Source: a bacterium (GTDB taxonomy: Bacteria; UBP7; UBA6624). From it: DNA of 64,000 bases. The notes beneath the pieces were generated by a model. The model was not told the DNA's origin, did no database searches, and saw nothing but the letters and a program-made list of their open reading frames with translations. Made by a program: the position numbers and the translations under genes. The DNA is taken from positions 1 to 64,000 of the forward strand of contig PBAU01000002.1 in assembly GCA_002716355.1 (NCBI GenBank), written 5' to 3'. This document shows positions 9,253-17,723 of the stretch, piece after piece (the first letter of the stretch is position 1; every line of letters starts with the position of its first letter).

Positions 9253-9675
9253 ATGAGCAGACTAAGACCCTTTCATCTAGCATTTCCAGTTCGAGACCTA
9301 AAGGAGGCAAAAAGGTTCTATGTAGATTTCTTGGGTTGTGGACTTGGCAGAAGCAGTGACAAGTGGATTGATTTTGATTTTTTTGGGCATCAGGTTGTAG
9401 CCCACCTTGTAAAAGATAAAAAAAACAAAACACAAACAAGTGCAGTAGACAGCAAGAATGTTCCGGTTGAGCATTTTGGGATCATATTAAGTATGCCTGA
9501 TTGGAAAAAATTGGCGTTAAAGCTCGAAAGCAAAGGTGTAAATTTCATCATAAAACCTTATATAAGGTTTAAAAATTTACCAGGGGAACAGGCAACAATG
9601 TTTTTCTTAGACCCTTCAGGAAATGCATTGGAGTTTAAAGCATTCAAGGATGATTCAGAAATATTTAAAACTTAG
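9253..9675 (+). CDS. VOC-family (glyoxalase/dioxygenase-fold) protein
   Basis: This is a two-module beta-alpha-beta-beta-beta protein. The N-terminal module begins PFHLAFPVRDLKEAKRFYVD, with His 8 as a likely metal ligand. The second module has VEHFGIILSM and ends MFFLDPSGNALEFKAF, where the Glu is the usual last metal ligand. The length of 140 residues fits a stand-alone VOC metalloenzyme; the substrate is unknown. It stands alone, divergent from the M48 gene, and shares 4 bases with the stop of the convergent gene. Confidence 0.85.
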   Translation: MSRLRPFHLAFPVRDLKEAKRFYVDFLGCGLGRSSDKWIDFDFFGHQVVAHLVKDKKNKTQTSAVDSKNVPVEHFGIILSMPDWKKLALKLESKGVNFIIKPYIRFKNLPGEQATMFFLDPSGNALEFKAFKDDSEIFKT

Positions 9676-10250
9676 ACAAGATCTTCTGATCTCTGAGCTT
9701 CTTTGCTTTGGGGATAACTTGAAATTATTTTTTTTAAAAAAATCTTTTGCCAATTTTTATCCGCTAGCCTTTTGGCAAAAAAATCTGCCATCTTAAATAA
9801 AATACGAGGCTTAATCTCGTTATCATCAACTGAATTAAAAACTCTTACAAGCATTAGAAATCCGGCAATCATTCTCCCTGAATCAAAATGTTCGTCAACA
9901 GAAAAAAAACAAAATGAAAAATCCATCTCGCTAACGTCCTCATTAATTATCTCCAAGTAACTATCGACAGACAAAACAACCTTTAATTCCGCAAGAAGAG
10001 CCTTTTCGATATCTACAATCTCAAAACCTAAAACCTTATTGCAGGATGTTGACAAAACAGTCTTATCGTAAGCAGCTCTGTTATCTCTGTTTTTTAACAA
10101 ATCCGCACTCCATGTAACTTCACGATGTTTCAAGTTCCCTGGTCCATAACCATCATCTTCAACTTTTTCAATAGCTAGAAATCTTGCCTTTTCAACCTCC
10201 ATTGAGGTTGCAAATGGGCTGATGTTCAAACACTTATATGGATCTGTCAT
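9672..10250 (-). CDS. Protein of unknown function with degenerate J-like N terminus
   Basis: The first ~65 residues (MTDPYKCLNISPFATSMEVE, later LLKNRDNRAAYDKTV) have the spacing of a J-domain: a DPY-x-LN-I opening and an RAAYD-like end. The HPD tripeptide needed to stimulate DnaK is missing. The rest (approx. residues 75-192) is helical and unrecognised. It resembles the J-like heads that serve only as protein-interaction modules. Downstream on the same strand are the thiE-like gene and tsaD, with about 23 bases to the former. Confidence 0.55.
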   Translation of the reverse strand: MTDPYKCLNISPFATSMEVEKARFLAIEKVEDDGYGPGNLKHREVTWSADLLKNRDNRAAYDKTVLSTSCNKVLGFEIVDIEKALLAELKVVLSVDSYLEIINEDVSEMDFSFCFFSVDEHFDSGRMIAGFLMLVRVFNSVDDNEIKPRILFKMADFFAKRLADKNWQKIFLKKIISSYPQSKEAQRSEDLV

Positions 10251-10273
10251 TAATCAAAGAAAGCATTCTATGG

Positions 10274-10912
10274 TTATTTGTTCTTTTTTTTCCTATATTC
10301 AACAACAAAACTATTTAAATCTGCAAACGCCCTTACCGGACTTGAAGATTTAAGAACAGCGGAGGAAACTGCGATTCTTAAATTTTCAATATTGCAATTC
10401 TTTAAAAAAAGATTCAAGCTAGCAATACTTAAACCACCAACAAGATATGCTGGTTTTTTAGACTTGTTGACAATTTCCTGAATCAAGCTCCAATGACTCA
10501 ATTTTGCATCCTGTTTAGTTTGGCTTTTGAAAATCGCTCCAACTCCAATCATGCTCGCATTATGACGAGCTGCAAAATCGAACTGATTCAAATTTTTAAC
10601 AGTTTTTCCTATAAGAACAGAATCGTTAAAATCAGACATTTTTTTGATTTCAGGTATTGATATGTCAGACTCCCCTACCCAGACCCCATCACAGTATTTC
10701 ATTAAATGAATTTCATTGTTTATCAAGACAATTTTGACATTTTTTTTTAACTGAATTAGAGCTCGGATTATGCTGTCTTTTGATTGGTTTGTATAAGGTC
10801 TATATTCAATGATTTCAAGGCCGTTGTCAACCATCTCTTTAATTAATGTGATATCTATTGCTTTCCTGCCCGGCCAAATCAAAAGAACATTAGTGGCAAA
10901 ATTAATATTCAT
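10274..10912 (-). CDS. Divergent thiamine-phosphate-synthase-like (ThiE/TenI) barrel
   Basis: At 212 residues this fits a ThiE/TenI TIM barrel. Recognisable blocks are GLEIIEYRPY (barrel strand with the pyrimidine-binding Arg position), VLINNEIHLMKYCDGVWVGE (the 'GVHLGQ' loop, here GVWVGE), IGVGAIFKSQTKQDAK (the phosphate/thiazole loop) and AYLVGGLSIASL. Several catalytic positions differ from E. coli ThiE, so it may act on another substrate or be a TenI-like paralogue. It overlaps the tsaD stop by 4 bases, indicating an operon. Confidence 0.6.
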   Translation of the reverse strand: MNINFATNVLLIWPGRKAIDITLIKEMVDNGLEIIEYRPYTNQSKDSIIRALIQLKKNVKIVLINNEIHLMKYCDGVWVGESDISIPEIKKMSDFNDSVLIGKTVKNLNQFDFAARHNASMIGVGAIFKSQTKQDAKLSHWSLIQEIVNKSKKPAYLVGGLSIASLNLFLKNCNIENLRIAVSSAVLKSSSPVRAFADLNSFVVEYRKKKNK

Positions 10913-11916
10913 TTTTTAGATTTAAATCTGGAGTAAACTCCTGTCAAAAATGATGTTTCTATCTCACCATTCAGCATTTTCTCAGCAACAATAGCTGGCA
11001 TGGCGCCATTATCTGTTGACAGTTTTAACGGTGGAGCAAAAAAACATAAAGAATGATCTTGAGCCAAAGATTGAAATTGTTTTCTCAATTTTTGATTTGC
11101 AGAAACCCCTCCAACTATAGCAATTCCATGATATTGCTTTAGGCTCAACTGTTTTTCAGATTGATCTAAAAGGTGATCAAAAGCTGCTTTTTGGAAGCTA
11201 GCGCAAAAATCTGCTAAATTTAATTCATCATGTTCTCTAATTTTTTTTCTCGCTTCGGTCTTCAATCCAGAAAAAGAAAATCCCGTCTTGTTGCGCATCG
11301 GCACAGTGAACCTGTAAGAAAGTTCGTCTTTTGCTTGCTCTGCATGACGTTCTATCTCAGGACCTCCAGGGAATCCTAAATTTAACATGGTGGCAACCTT
11401 GTCTAATGCTTCTCCAGCTGAATCATCTCTTGTATTGAAGATCCTCTTAAATGCTTTTGGGTAACTCCAATCTAGCAACATTGTGTGACCGCCACTTGCC
11501 AGCAAAACCAAAACAGGGAACTTTTTAGGTTTTTCATCACTGAAAAAAAGGGTAAAAACATGCCCTTCCAGATGATTGATTCCGTAAATGGGAAGGTTAA
11601 GATTTTGAGACAACCCTAATGCCCATGAGGCTCCAACAGCAAGGGAGCCAATCAGGCCAGGACCTGAGGTGACTCCAATTGCAGAAATCTCTTCAATCTC
11701 AATTCCGGCACCATCTAGGCATGACTGAAAAAGCGAATTAATTTCTCTTAAATGCTCTTGAGCTGCAATTTGCGGAACAACCCCATTAGTGTTTTGATGA
11801 ATTCCTTGTGAGCTTTTTTCAAAAGCAACAATTTCACCATTGGAAACAATTGCCAATCCGGTATCATCGCAAGAGGTTTCTATACCAAGAATATATGTAT
11901 TTTTAACAGTTGCCAC
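10909..11916 (-). CDS. tsaD: tRNA N6-threonylcarbamoyladenosine transferase TsaD
   Basis: TsaD transfers the threonylcarbamoyl group to A37 of ANN-decoding tRNAs together with TsaB and TsaE. It opens ILGIETSCDDTGLAIV, has the iron-binding pair in INHLEGHVF (H-x3-H), then VLLASGGHTMLL, FPGGPEIERHA, KTGFSFSGLKT and IVGGVSANQKLR. The length of 335 residues is normal. Its start lies inside the 3' end of the upstream membrane-anchored gene (14-base overlap). Confidence 0.98.
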   Translation of the reverse strand: MATVKNTYILGIETSCDDTGLAIVSNGEIVAFEKSSQGIHQNTNGVVPQIAAQEHLREINSLFQSCLDGAGIEIEEISAIGVTSGPGLIGSLAVGASWALGLSQNLNLPIYGINHLEGHVFTLFFSDEKPKKFPVLVLLASGGHTMLLDWSYPKAFKRIFNTRDDSAGEALDKVATMLNLGFPGGPEIERHAEQAKDELSYRFTVPMRNKTGFSFSGLKTEARKKIREHDELNLADFCASFQKAAFDHLLDQSEKQLSLKQYHGIAIVGGVSANQKLRKQFQSLAQDHSLCFFAPPLKLSTDNGAMPAIVAEKMLNGEIETSFLTGVYSRFKSKK

Positions 11917-12709
11917 TTTGTTTGGACCACAAAACCCTCATTGCAGATTCAAAATCTTGGCTGTTGAGTTCTTCTTCTGAAATTTTTGACATTCTGACCA
12001 ATTCAAATTCTGGCTTTGCTGTGAATTCTAGAAAAATGTAATCCGTGATCAGCTTGCCAACCTGTTTGGCAAACCAGCCTGAAATTGCCGAAACAACCTC
12101 GCCTGCTGTACCATCAATTGCATCCTCTGGAAGCTTCCAGCTTGCCAAATGCTCCTCTAAAGGCATCTGCAAAATACCTTCGGCTAGCTTAAGCCCTTCG
12201 GGAGTTGTTGCAACAATTAAACAGTCCCAAAAACTTATTGGACGATTGTTATTTTTTTCAAAATGATAAAATCTGCCACTACCAATCATTAAAACCTCAC
12301 CAAGTAAAAAACTGGCTTCGACAGACTTGATGTCTGTTAAAAGTGGCTGTACGTCCAGGTTCAGCCTGAAAGCATCGATTTGATTATCCTTGTTTGAGAT
12401 GTTTGCCATACCCTCATTTGCAGAAAACTGCAAACCTTGCCCGAATGGCGCAGCACCCTTTATAGAAATTTCCGGCATGGTGATGCTGATGTGTTGATCT
12501 TTGTAAGAAGCGTTCTTTAATGTAGCATTTGTCATCAATGAACCGGTGGCTCTCATGTATTCAAAACCAGAAATATTTACTGTATCAGCCAAGAAATAAG
12601 GAAGAGCTGCCCAGATAGAAAAAACAATCAGTACATTAAAAAGAATCCCAAAAAAATTTGAATGAAAAACGGATTTTTGATTCTTTTTCTTCCTTTTTTG
12701 TTTTGGCAT
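11903..12709 (-). CDS. Membrane-anchored protein of unknown function
   Basis: A Lys-rich N terminus is followed by one transmembrane segment (FFGILFNVLIVFSIWAALPYF, approx. residues 20-40). The remaining ~225 residues are predicted outside the cytoplasm, with alternating beta-rich segments. It may belong to an AsmA/GspN-like envelope family, but no diagnostic motif is visible. It lies 26 bases downstream of another anchored protein of similar architecture (12735-14312) and overlaps tsaD, so the two may act together in the envelope. Confidence 0.6.
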   Translation of the reverse strand: MPKQKRKKKNQKSVFHSNFFGILFNVLIVFSIWAALPYFLADTVNISGFEYMRATGSLMTNATLKNASYKDQHISITMPEISIKGAAPFGQGLQFSANEGMANISNKDNQIDAFRLNLDVQPLLTDIKSVEASFLLGEVLMIGSGRFYHFEKNNNRPISFWDCLIVATTPEGLKLAEGILQMPLEEHLASWKLPEDAIDGTAGEVVSAISGWFAKQVGKLITDYIFLEFTAKPEFELVRMSKISEEELNSQDFESAMRVLWSKQSGNC

Positions 12710-12734
12710 ATATATTTATTATGCTCAGAATTGT

Positions 12735-14312
12735 CTAATTTGGGTTTTGTTTAGCTCTTTTTTCCAAGCAATCCAGTAACGAAAGGTCTTTGCACCCTGT
12801 CCAACGTGTTGGCATCTCTGACATTGATATTTTTGGGTCATCAAGAGTGCCTTTTATATCCACTGGGATTTGAAACACCTGCTTGTCGTAGTCAGACCCA
12901 GCAAAAAGAGCGAGTAGTGATTTGACCTCGGTTCCAAAAAACTGAATGATGGCATCTGACTGAGTGGCTACTTTTCCAGTTGCAAATACCCCTTTTTCAA
13001 GAGATGCGTTTAAATCTTTTGCGACTAAAACCAATGGTGGGTCTAAAAACCTCAAAAGCAGCGAGGGGGAGGTGTATGTGCCATCATTCTTTATTTCAAA
13101 AAAATTTTCAAATGAGTCTAGCTCAACATCTATATCCATTAGGCTCATTTTTGCCGGACCTTTCACCTGAATGTCTCCAACAATTGAACCATTTGTGAAC
13201 TTTAAATAACCATCAAAAACACCACGAGGCCACCAGGTAAAAATTTTAGGCAACAGCCATGAAAAATCCTGAAAGGTGATTTCAAACCCTTCATTGCCGT
13301 CAAAAACCCATTCAAAACCTTCAAAAGATTTCGAATTTTTATTCATTAACCTCCCAAAACCTTTGGCAATGTCTATTTGATGAAAGTATTCGCCTTTTTC
13401 TGGGTTCAAAACAACCAAACCATTACTGATGGAAAAATTTCCCTTTTCGCCAAAAAGAACATCAGCTAGTAAATAATTAGAATTCAACAAAATACTCCAA
13501 TCAACCCCTGTCCAATTTCCATTTAAATAATGATTGTCTGATTTCAAACCAATAAAACCACTTGGTCCAATGGGAATGCTGGCAGACCAATCACCATCAG
13601 GATAAATCGAACCAAGAACCTCAACGTCATCAAATAAATCTGAATTTAAGTCGCTCAAAACAAATCTTCCCTGTTTTTCAGCGGTTTCGCCCTCATCAAA
13701 ATGCCAATCAACATAAAGATGCCCAAATCCAGGATTTAAGCCTAAAAATAACCACCAAGGGCTTGTTTTTTCGATATTGGCCTGAAGTCCTACGGCGCGC
13801 CCTTCCCGAAACCATGCTTGAATATTCTCACCCTGCTCAAAAACAAGCTCCATAGATCCATCTTCACTCATAACATCCCAATCACCATGAAGTTGTGCGA
13901 CCAGGCTATCAGTGCCTGCTTTTGCTTGCATTTGCTCAGTTAGCTTAATGTCAATTTGACAATTATCTGATTTAATTACTGTTGACTGCATTGCAGATGC
14001 TAAATTAAATATTGAAAAATCATTCAAATCCATTTTCAACAAACAATTTTTGACTTCAATAAATTCTGAAATTGAAAAAAATGGACCAGAAATTTGAATT
14101 CGATCAGTCATAAAAAATTCCAAATCACCCAAAAACAAATTTCCACCAACACTGAATCCCCGTATTGGATTTCCCTGGATATTAAAACTCTTTCCTACGG
14201 AAAGGGTGTTTGGGATTCGAGACAGCAAATAACCTCCGCCCCAATCAAAAACATATAAAAAAAAGATAAAAAGGATAAAAATGGGAAAAAGTAATTTTTT
14301 GTTTTGTTTCAT
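12735..14312 (-). CDS. Large anchored envelope protein, AsmA/GspN-like, unknown function
   Basis: Starting at the ATG at 14312, a signal-anchor (KLLFPIFILFIFFLYVFDWG) precedes ~500 residues of beta-rich, Gly/Asn/Asp-rich sequence of the kind seen in AsmA-like and other bridge-type envelope proteins. An upstream ATG at 14360 adds 16 residues but would overlap the divergent mazG start and push the anchor inward, so I prefer 14312. Late motifs include FQIPVDIKGTLDDPKIS, which is similar to the closing repeat of AsmA-like domains. A role in outer-membrane lipid traffic is an inference only. Confidence 0.6.
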   Translation of the reverse strand: MKQNKKLLFPIFILFIFFLYVFDWGGGYLLSRIPNTLSVGKSFNIQGNPIRGFSVGGNLFLGDLEFFMTDRIQISGPFFSISEFIEVKNCLLKMDLNDFSIFNLASAMQSTVIKSDNCQIDIKLTEQMQAKAGTDSLVAQLHGDWDVMSEDGSMELVFEQGENIQAWFREGRAVGLQANIEKTSPWWLFLGLNPGFGHLYVDWHFDEGETAEKQGRFVLSDLNSDLFDDVEVLGSIYPDGDWSASIPIGPSGFIGLKSDNHYLNGNWTGVDWSILLNSNYLLADVLFGEKGNFSISNGLVVLNPEKGEYFHQIDIAKGFGRLMNKNSKSFEGFEWVFDGNEGFEITFQDFSWLLPKIFTWWPRGVFDGYLKFTNGSIVGDIQVKGPAKMSLMDIDVELDSFENFFEIKNDGTYTSPSLLLRFLDPPLVLVAKDLNASLEKGVFATGKVATQSDAIIQFFGTEVKSLLALFAGSDYDKQVFQIPVDIKGTLDDPKISMSEMPTRWTGCKDLSLLDCLEKRAKQNPN

Positions 14313-14350
14313 TGCTTTTTTATTTTCTAACTCTAAAATAAATAATACAC

Positions 14351-14749
14351 ATGTGTACAAAAAAAGTGAAATTCGATAAAAAAAGGCCTTTTGATTCAGT
14401 TTACGAGCTCTTCACATATTTGAGAGGTCCCAAGGGTTGCCCTTGGGATAAAGAACAGGGTTTTGATGATTATTTAACATATTTAAAAGGCGAAATTCAA
14501 GAATTGGAAAATTCCGAGACAGGATCAGAAAAAATTGAAGAAAGCTTGGATGTTTTTTTTAATGCATTGATGCTTTTAATCTGTATTGATGATGAAGAGG
14601 GGGTACCAATATCAAAACAACTTTCTCTGTTGTATCAAAAATATTTTGAACGCCATCCACATGTGTTTGGAGGCGAAAAAGCATCCACGCCTGCGGATGT
14701 TGAGAAAATATGGCAACAGGTAAAAGATAAAGAGAGGACTGACAGATAA
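14351..14749 (+). CDS. mazG: MazG-like nucleoside triphosphate pyrophosphohydrolase, single domain
   Basis: MazG enzymes cleave NTPs or modified dNTPs to NMP and PPi. The diagnostic opening LRGPKGCPWDKEQGFDDYLT, the acidic metal-site helices (GEIQELE, then EESLDVFFNALM) and the closing ERHPHVFGGEKA are all present. At 132 residues it equals one half of the ~260-residue E. coli-type two-domain MazG. The stop codon overlaps the ATG of topA (TAATG), so the genes are coupled. Confidence 0.88.
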   Translation: MCTKKVKFDKKRPFDSVYELFTYLRGPKGCPWDKEQGFDDYLTYLKGEIQELENSETGSEKIEESLDVFFNALMLLICIDDEEGVPISKQLSLLYQKYFERHPHVFGGEKASTPADVEKIWQQVKDKERTDR

Positions 14750-17118
14750 TGAATTTGGTTATTGTTGAATCAGGCGCAAAGGGAAAGACCATCCAAAATT
14801 ACCTTGGTAAAAATTTTATTGTTGAATCATGTCAGGGTCATTTTGATGACATCAAAAATATCAAATATGGACCCGCTGGAATTCCAAATTTAGGTTGGAG
14901 CTATATAGATAAAAAATCGCAAACCCTAATCAAGAAAATAGAAAAAATCATCAGGTCTAAAAAAATAAAAAAAATTTATGCTGCTTCAGACCCTGATAGA
15001 GAGGGTGAACTGATAGCCGAAAGATTAGAAGAAAGATTGTCAAAGCATGCCCCGGTTGTCAGGATGACATTTCAAGAAATAACAAAAAAAGCAGTTATCG
15101 AGAGCTTGGAAAGGGCTGATTCACAAGGTACTATAGACAGGAACCTTACCACAAGTGCAAAAATCAGAAAGCTGGCAGATAGAGATGTTGGATTCAGGGC
15201 ATCAAGAATGGCGCAATTTCAACTTAACAAAAAAACATTGGGGATGGGTAGGGTCCAAACACCTACTCTAGGTTTTGCAGCCAGTAGAGAAAAAGAAATA
15301 TGTAAACATAAACCTGAAGATTATTTTGAATTTCGCATTGAAGCAAATAACTTGACATTTAAAGCGGTTTTTGAAAAACCCTACAAAAAAAACAAACACC
15401 AAACCAAAAGCTTAAAGGAATTGCAACATATTGAAAAGTTAATTGAAAACAAAACACCCTTGATAATAAAATCAGAGAGTGAAAAAGGTGGTCAATCTTC
15501 TCCGCCTGCACCTTTTTCAACTGATTCATTCATACAGGCAGCTGGCGGCCAGGGAATACCGCCAGCTGCAGCTCAGAGCGCTGCTCAAAAGTTATATCAA
15601 AATGGATTCATTACCTATATGAGAACTGACTCCAATCGAATAAATCCGGCATTTCGATCACAAGCAAGATCCTTTATTGAAAGCAATTTTTCAACTCAAT
15701 ATCTTTCTTCGGCCAAAGCGGTAAAGAAAACCAAGGGGAAGGTTCAAGATGCACATGAGGCAATTAGACCTACAGGAACAATTCGAAATCCAAAAAATCT
15801 CCCAGAGGGAACAAAAAGAGTTTATCAGATTATTTGGAATCGAACTATTGCAAGCGAGATGGCTGCCTCAAAACATAAAACTACAACATGGCAGGCATCA
15901 CTGGGAAATGTGCAGTTTGTTGCAAGTCAAAAATACATTACCTTTCCTGGCTATCAGCATATATATGGAAAAAATGTAGAAGAAAAATCAAAAATCAAAA
16001 TTAATCAAGACTTGCCTCGCTTCAAACATTATAAAGATTCAAAAAAAACAAAACCACCTGCAAGATATAAAGAGTATACCCTTATTCAAAAAATGAAAAA
16101 TACAGGGATAGGGAGGCCTTCAACATATGTTAGCACCATCCAAACGCTTACAAAACACGGTTATTTAGAAAAGAAAAAGGGTGAATTAAAGATAACCCCT
16201 CTTGGTATTGATTTACACGGTATTGCGACCATAATTGGACATTATCCAGGTGGATTGTTTAATGAAGGTTTTACAGCTGATTTTGAACAATTTCTTGACC
16301 ATGTTGAATCTGGGAGGCAGAAAGATCCATGGGATGCCTTTGGATCTTTTCGAAATAGTGCTGATGGTATTTTCAAACTCGCTTATACAAAACCAACGGT
16401 CAAGCAAACAGCTTATGTTGTAAACCTTCTTGACACTTGGCGGGAAAAAAATAACCTTGACTCATGCGTAAAAACCTGCAAACAAGCCAAAATAGAAGAA
16501 GAAAACGTAAATCAAGCATGGTCTATTGCCCAAAGCAAAGACTACCCTGAATCAAAAGGTATATGCAAAAAAATACTGCTGTGGGATATTGCTGTACTGT
16601 TGTTTGGAGGCTTCATGCACATAAGAAAAGATGACATCAAACCTCTTTTTGATCAAGAAACAGATCAAAAAATGACCGAAAAGCAACAAAACTTTATACG
16701 TAAATTAATCGATCAGAAAATCGGTGGAAGCGACCTGTTGAAAAGCGCGTTCAAAGAGGTTGGGGTTAAAAATATTGCTGATCTTCCAAGAAATAACCCG
16801 ATAATTAAAAACCTAATGGCTCTCAAGAATGACCCTGGAAAAGAACCGAAAATAACAACCAAACAAGAGAAAACTATTTCGAATCTATCATGCGGGACAG
16901 CAAAAAACCCTGACCCATGCGGTGTAAAGGCAAAATGGGTTCAACTATCTTCTGACCAGCTAAAAGAACATGTAACAAAAGATATTTTGGGTGTAAATAA
17001 ACCAACAAGCAGCTTGACACTGGGGGAAGCATCTAAAATTATTGGGTGCTTGATGACAAACCTTAAGAGAAAAAGGAAAAAGAAAGATTGGAAATTTGAT
17101 AGCGGTATATGCAAGTAA
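14749..17118 (+). CDS. topA: DNA topoisomerase I (type IA), C-terminal zinc ribbons absent
   Basis: This enzyme relaxes negative supercoils. The Toprim domain has VIVESGAKGKTIQ and AASDPDREGE (residues 79-87). The catalytic tyrosine is Y290 in FITYMRTDSNRI, and GRVQTPTLG and GIGRPSTY are also present. The conserved core ends near residue 560. The C-terminal ~230 residues lack the CxxC zinc-ribbon repeats of most bacterial TopA. In their place are helical repeats of the form TEKQ-x-FIRKLI and LTLGEASKIIGCL. The catalytic core is intact at 789 residues in total. Confidence 0.95.
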   Translation: MNLVIVESGAKGKTIQNYLGKNFIVESCQGHFDDIKNIKYGPAGIPNLGWSYIDKKSQTLIKKIEKIIRSKKIKKIYAASDPDREGELIAERLEERLSKHAPVVRMTFQEITKKAVIESLERADSQGTIDRNLTTSAKIRKLADRDVGFRASRMAQFQLNKKTLGMGRVQTPTLGFAASREKEICKHKPEDYFEFRIEANNLTFKAVFEKPYKKNKHQTKSLKELQHIEKLIENKTPLIIKSESEKGGQSSPPAPFSTDSFIQAAGGQGIPPAAAQSAAQKLYQNGFITYMRTDSNRINPAFRSQARSFIESNFSTQYLSSAKAVKKTKGKVQDAHEAIRPTGTIRNPKNLPEGTKRVYQIIWNRTIASEMAASKHKTTTWQASLGNVQFVASQKYITFPGYQHIYGKNVEEKSKIKINQDLPRFKHYKDSKKTKPPARYKEYTLIQKMKNTGIGRPSTYVSTIQTLTKHGYLEKKKGELKITPLGIDLHGIATIIGHYPGGLFNEGFTADFEQFLDHVESGRQKDPWDAFGSFRNSADGIFKLAYTKPTVKQTAYVVNLLDTWREKNNLDSCVKTCKQAKIEEENVNQAWSIAQSKDYPESKGICKKILLWDIAVLLFGGFMHIRKDDIKPLFDQETDQKMTEKQQNFIRKLIDQKIGGSDLLKSAFKEVGVKNIADLPRNNPIIKNLMALKNDPGKEPKITTKQEKTISNLSCGTAKNPDPCGVKAKWVQLSSDQLKEHVTKDILGVNKPTSSLTLGEASKIIGCLMTNLKRKRKKKDWKFDSGICK

Positions 17119-17723
17119 ACAAGACATCAAAAGTTGAGTATTTAAAACTTATTACCATTTTTTTCATCTCTTGGGGTATTGTTGAACTAAACCTTCCATT
17201 TTGGTTAGGTTTTTTACTTTTTTTCTATATTTTCAAAATCAATATTCCTTCAATGTCACTAGCCTGGGTCGCTGTATTTATGTTCTTAAGATCTTTGCAG
17301 ATCGCAACACAGGGAATATTTACCGAGACACCTCTCATACACACTCATATGTACATTGCATTGGGCTTGCTTTGCTTGTATCTAGATGCAAGCATTAAAA
17401 AAGAACAAAAAAATCAATGGGGAGGGTTGTTAAAATCCCTATTGGGTATCCTGGTTGCAACATTCTTATTGGCTTACATAATGAGTGATACATCGATTAT
17501 GGGCTTTCTGGTCGCGCTTCCAATAGCGAGCATTTTTATTTCTAAGGGTTGGAGAAGTTATCTTTGTTGCTCAGCCTTTATGATCTATATAAAAACAAAC
17601 TATATTACAGCAATGCTGCCTGCCGATGAACGAATTTTATGGCTTGTTTTGGTGAGCTGTTTAACTTGGGGTTTATCAGAATTAATTTCACAAATAAACT
17701 TTAAAAAAGCAACGCATCCATAA
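17109..17723 (+). CDS. Multi-pass membrane protein of unknown function
   Basis: The 204 residues contain about six hydrophobic segments separated by short loops (for example ITIFFISWGIVELNLPFWLG near the start and LLGILVATFLLAYIM mid-protein). No family motif is recognised. It overlaps the topA stop by 10 bases and shares one base with the next gene, forming a tight plus-strand series that leads to prfB. The position between topA and the thioredoxin-fold protein suggests a small envelope operon. Confidence 0.7.
   Translation: MQVNKTSKVEYLKLITIFFISWGIVELNLPFWLGFLLFFYIFKINIPSMSLAWVAVFMFLRSLQIATQGIFTETPLIHTHMYIALGLLCLYLDASIKKEQKNQWGGLLKSLLGILVATFLLAYIMSDTSIMGFLVALPIASIFISKGWRSYLCCSAFMIYIKTNYITAMLPADERILWLVLVSCLTWGLSELISQINFKKATHP

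Noticed and set aside
12735-14360. Upstream ATG at 14360 for the large anchored protein
   Set aside because: It would overlap the divergent mazG start and bury the signal-anchor behind 16 extra residues.
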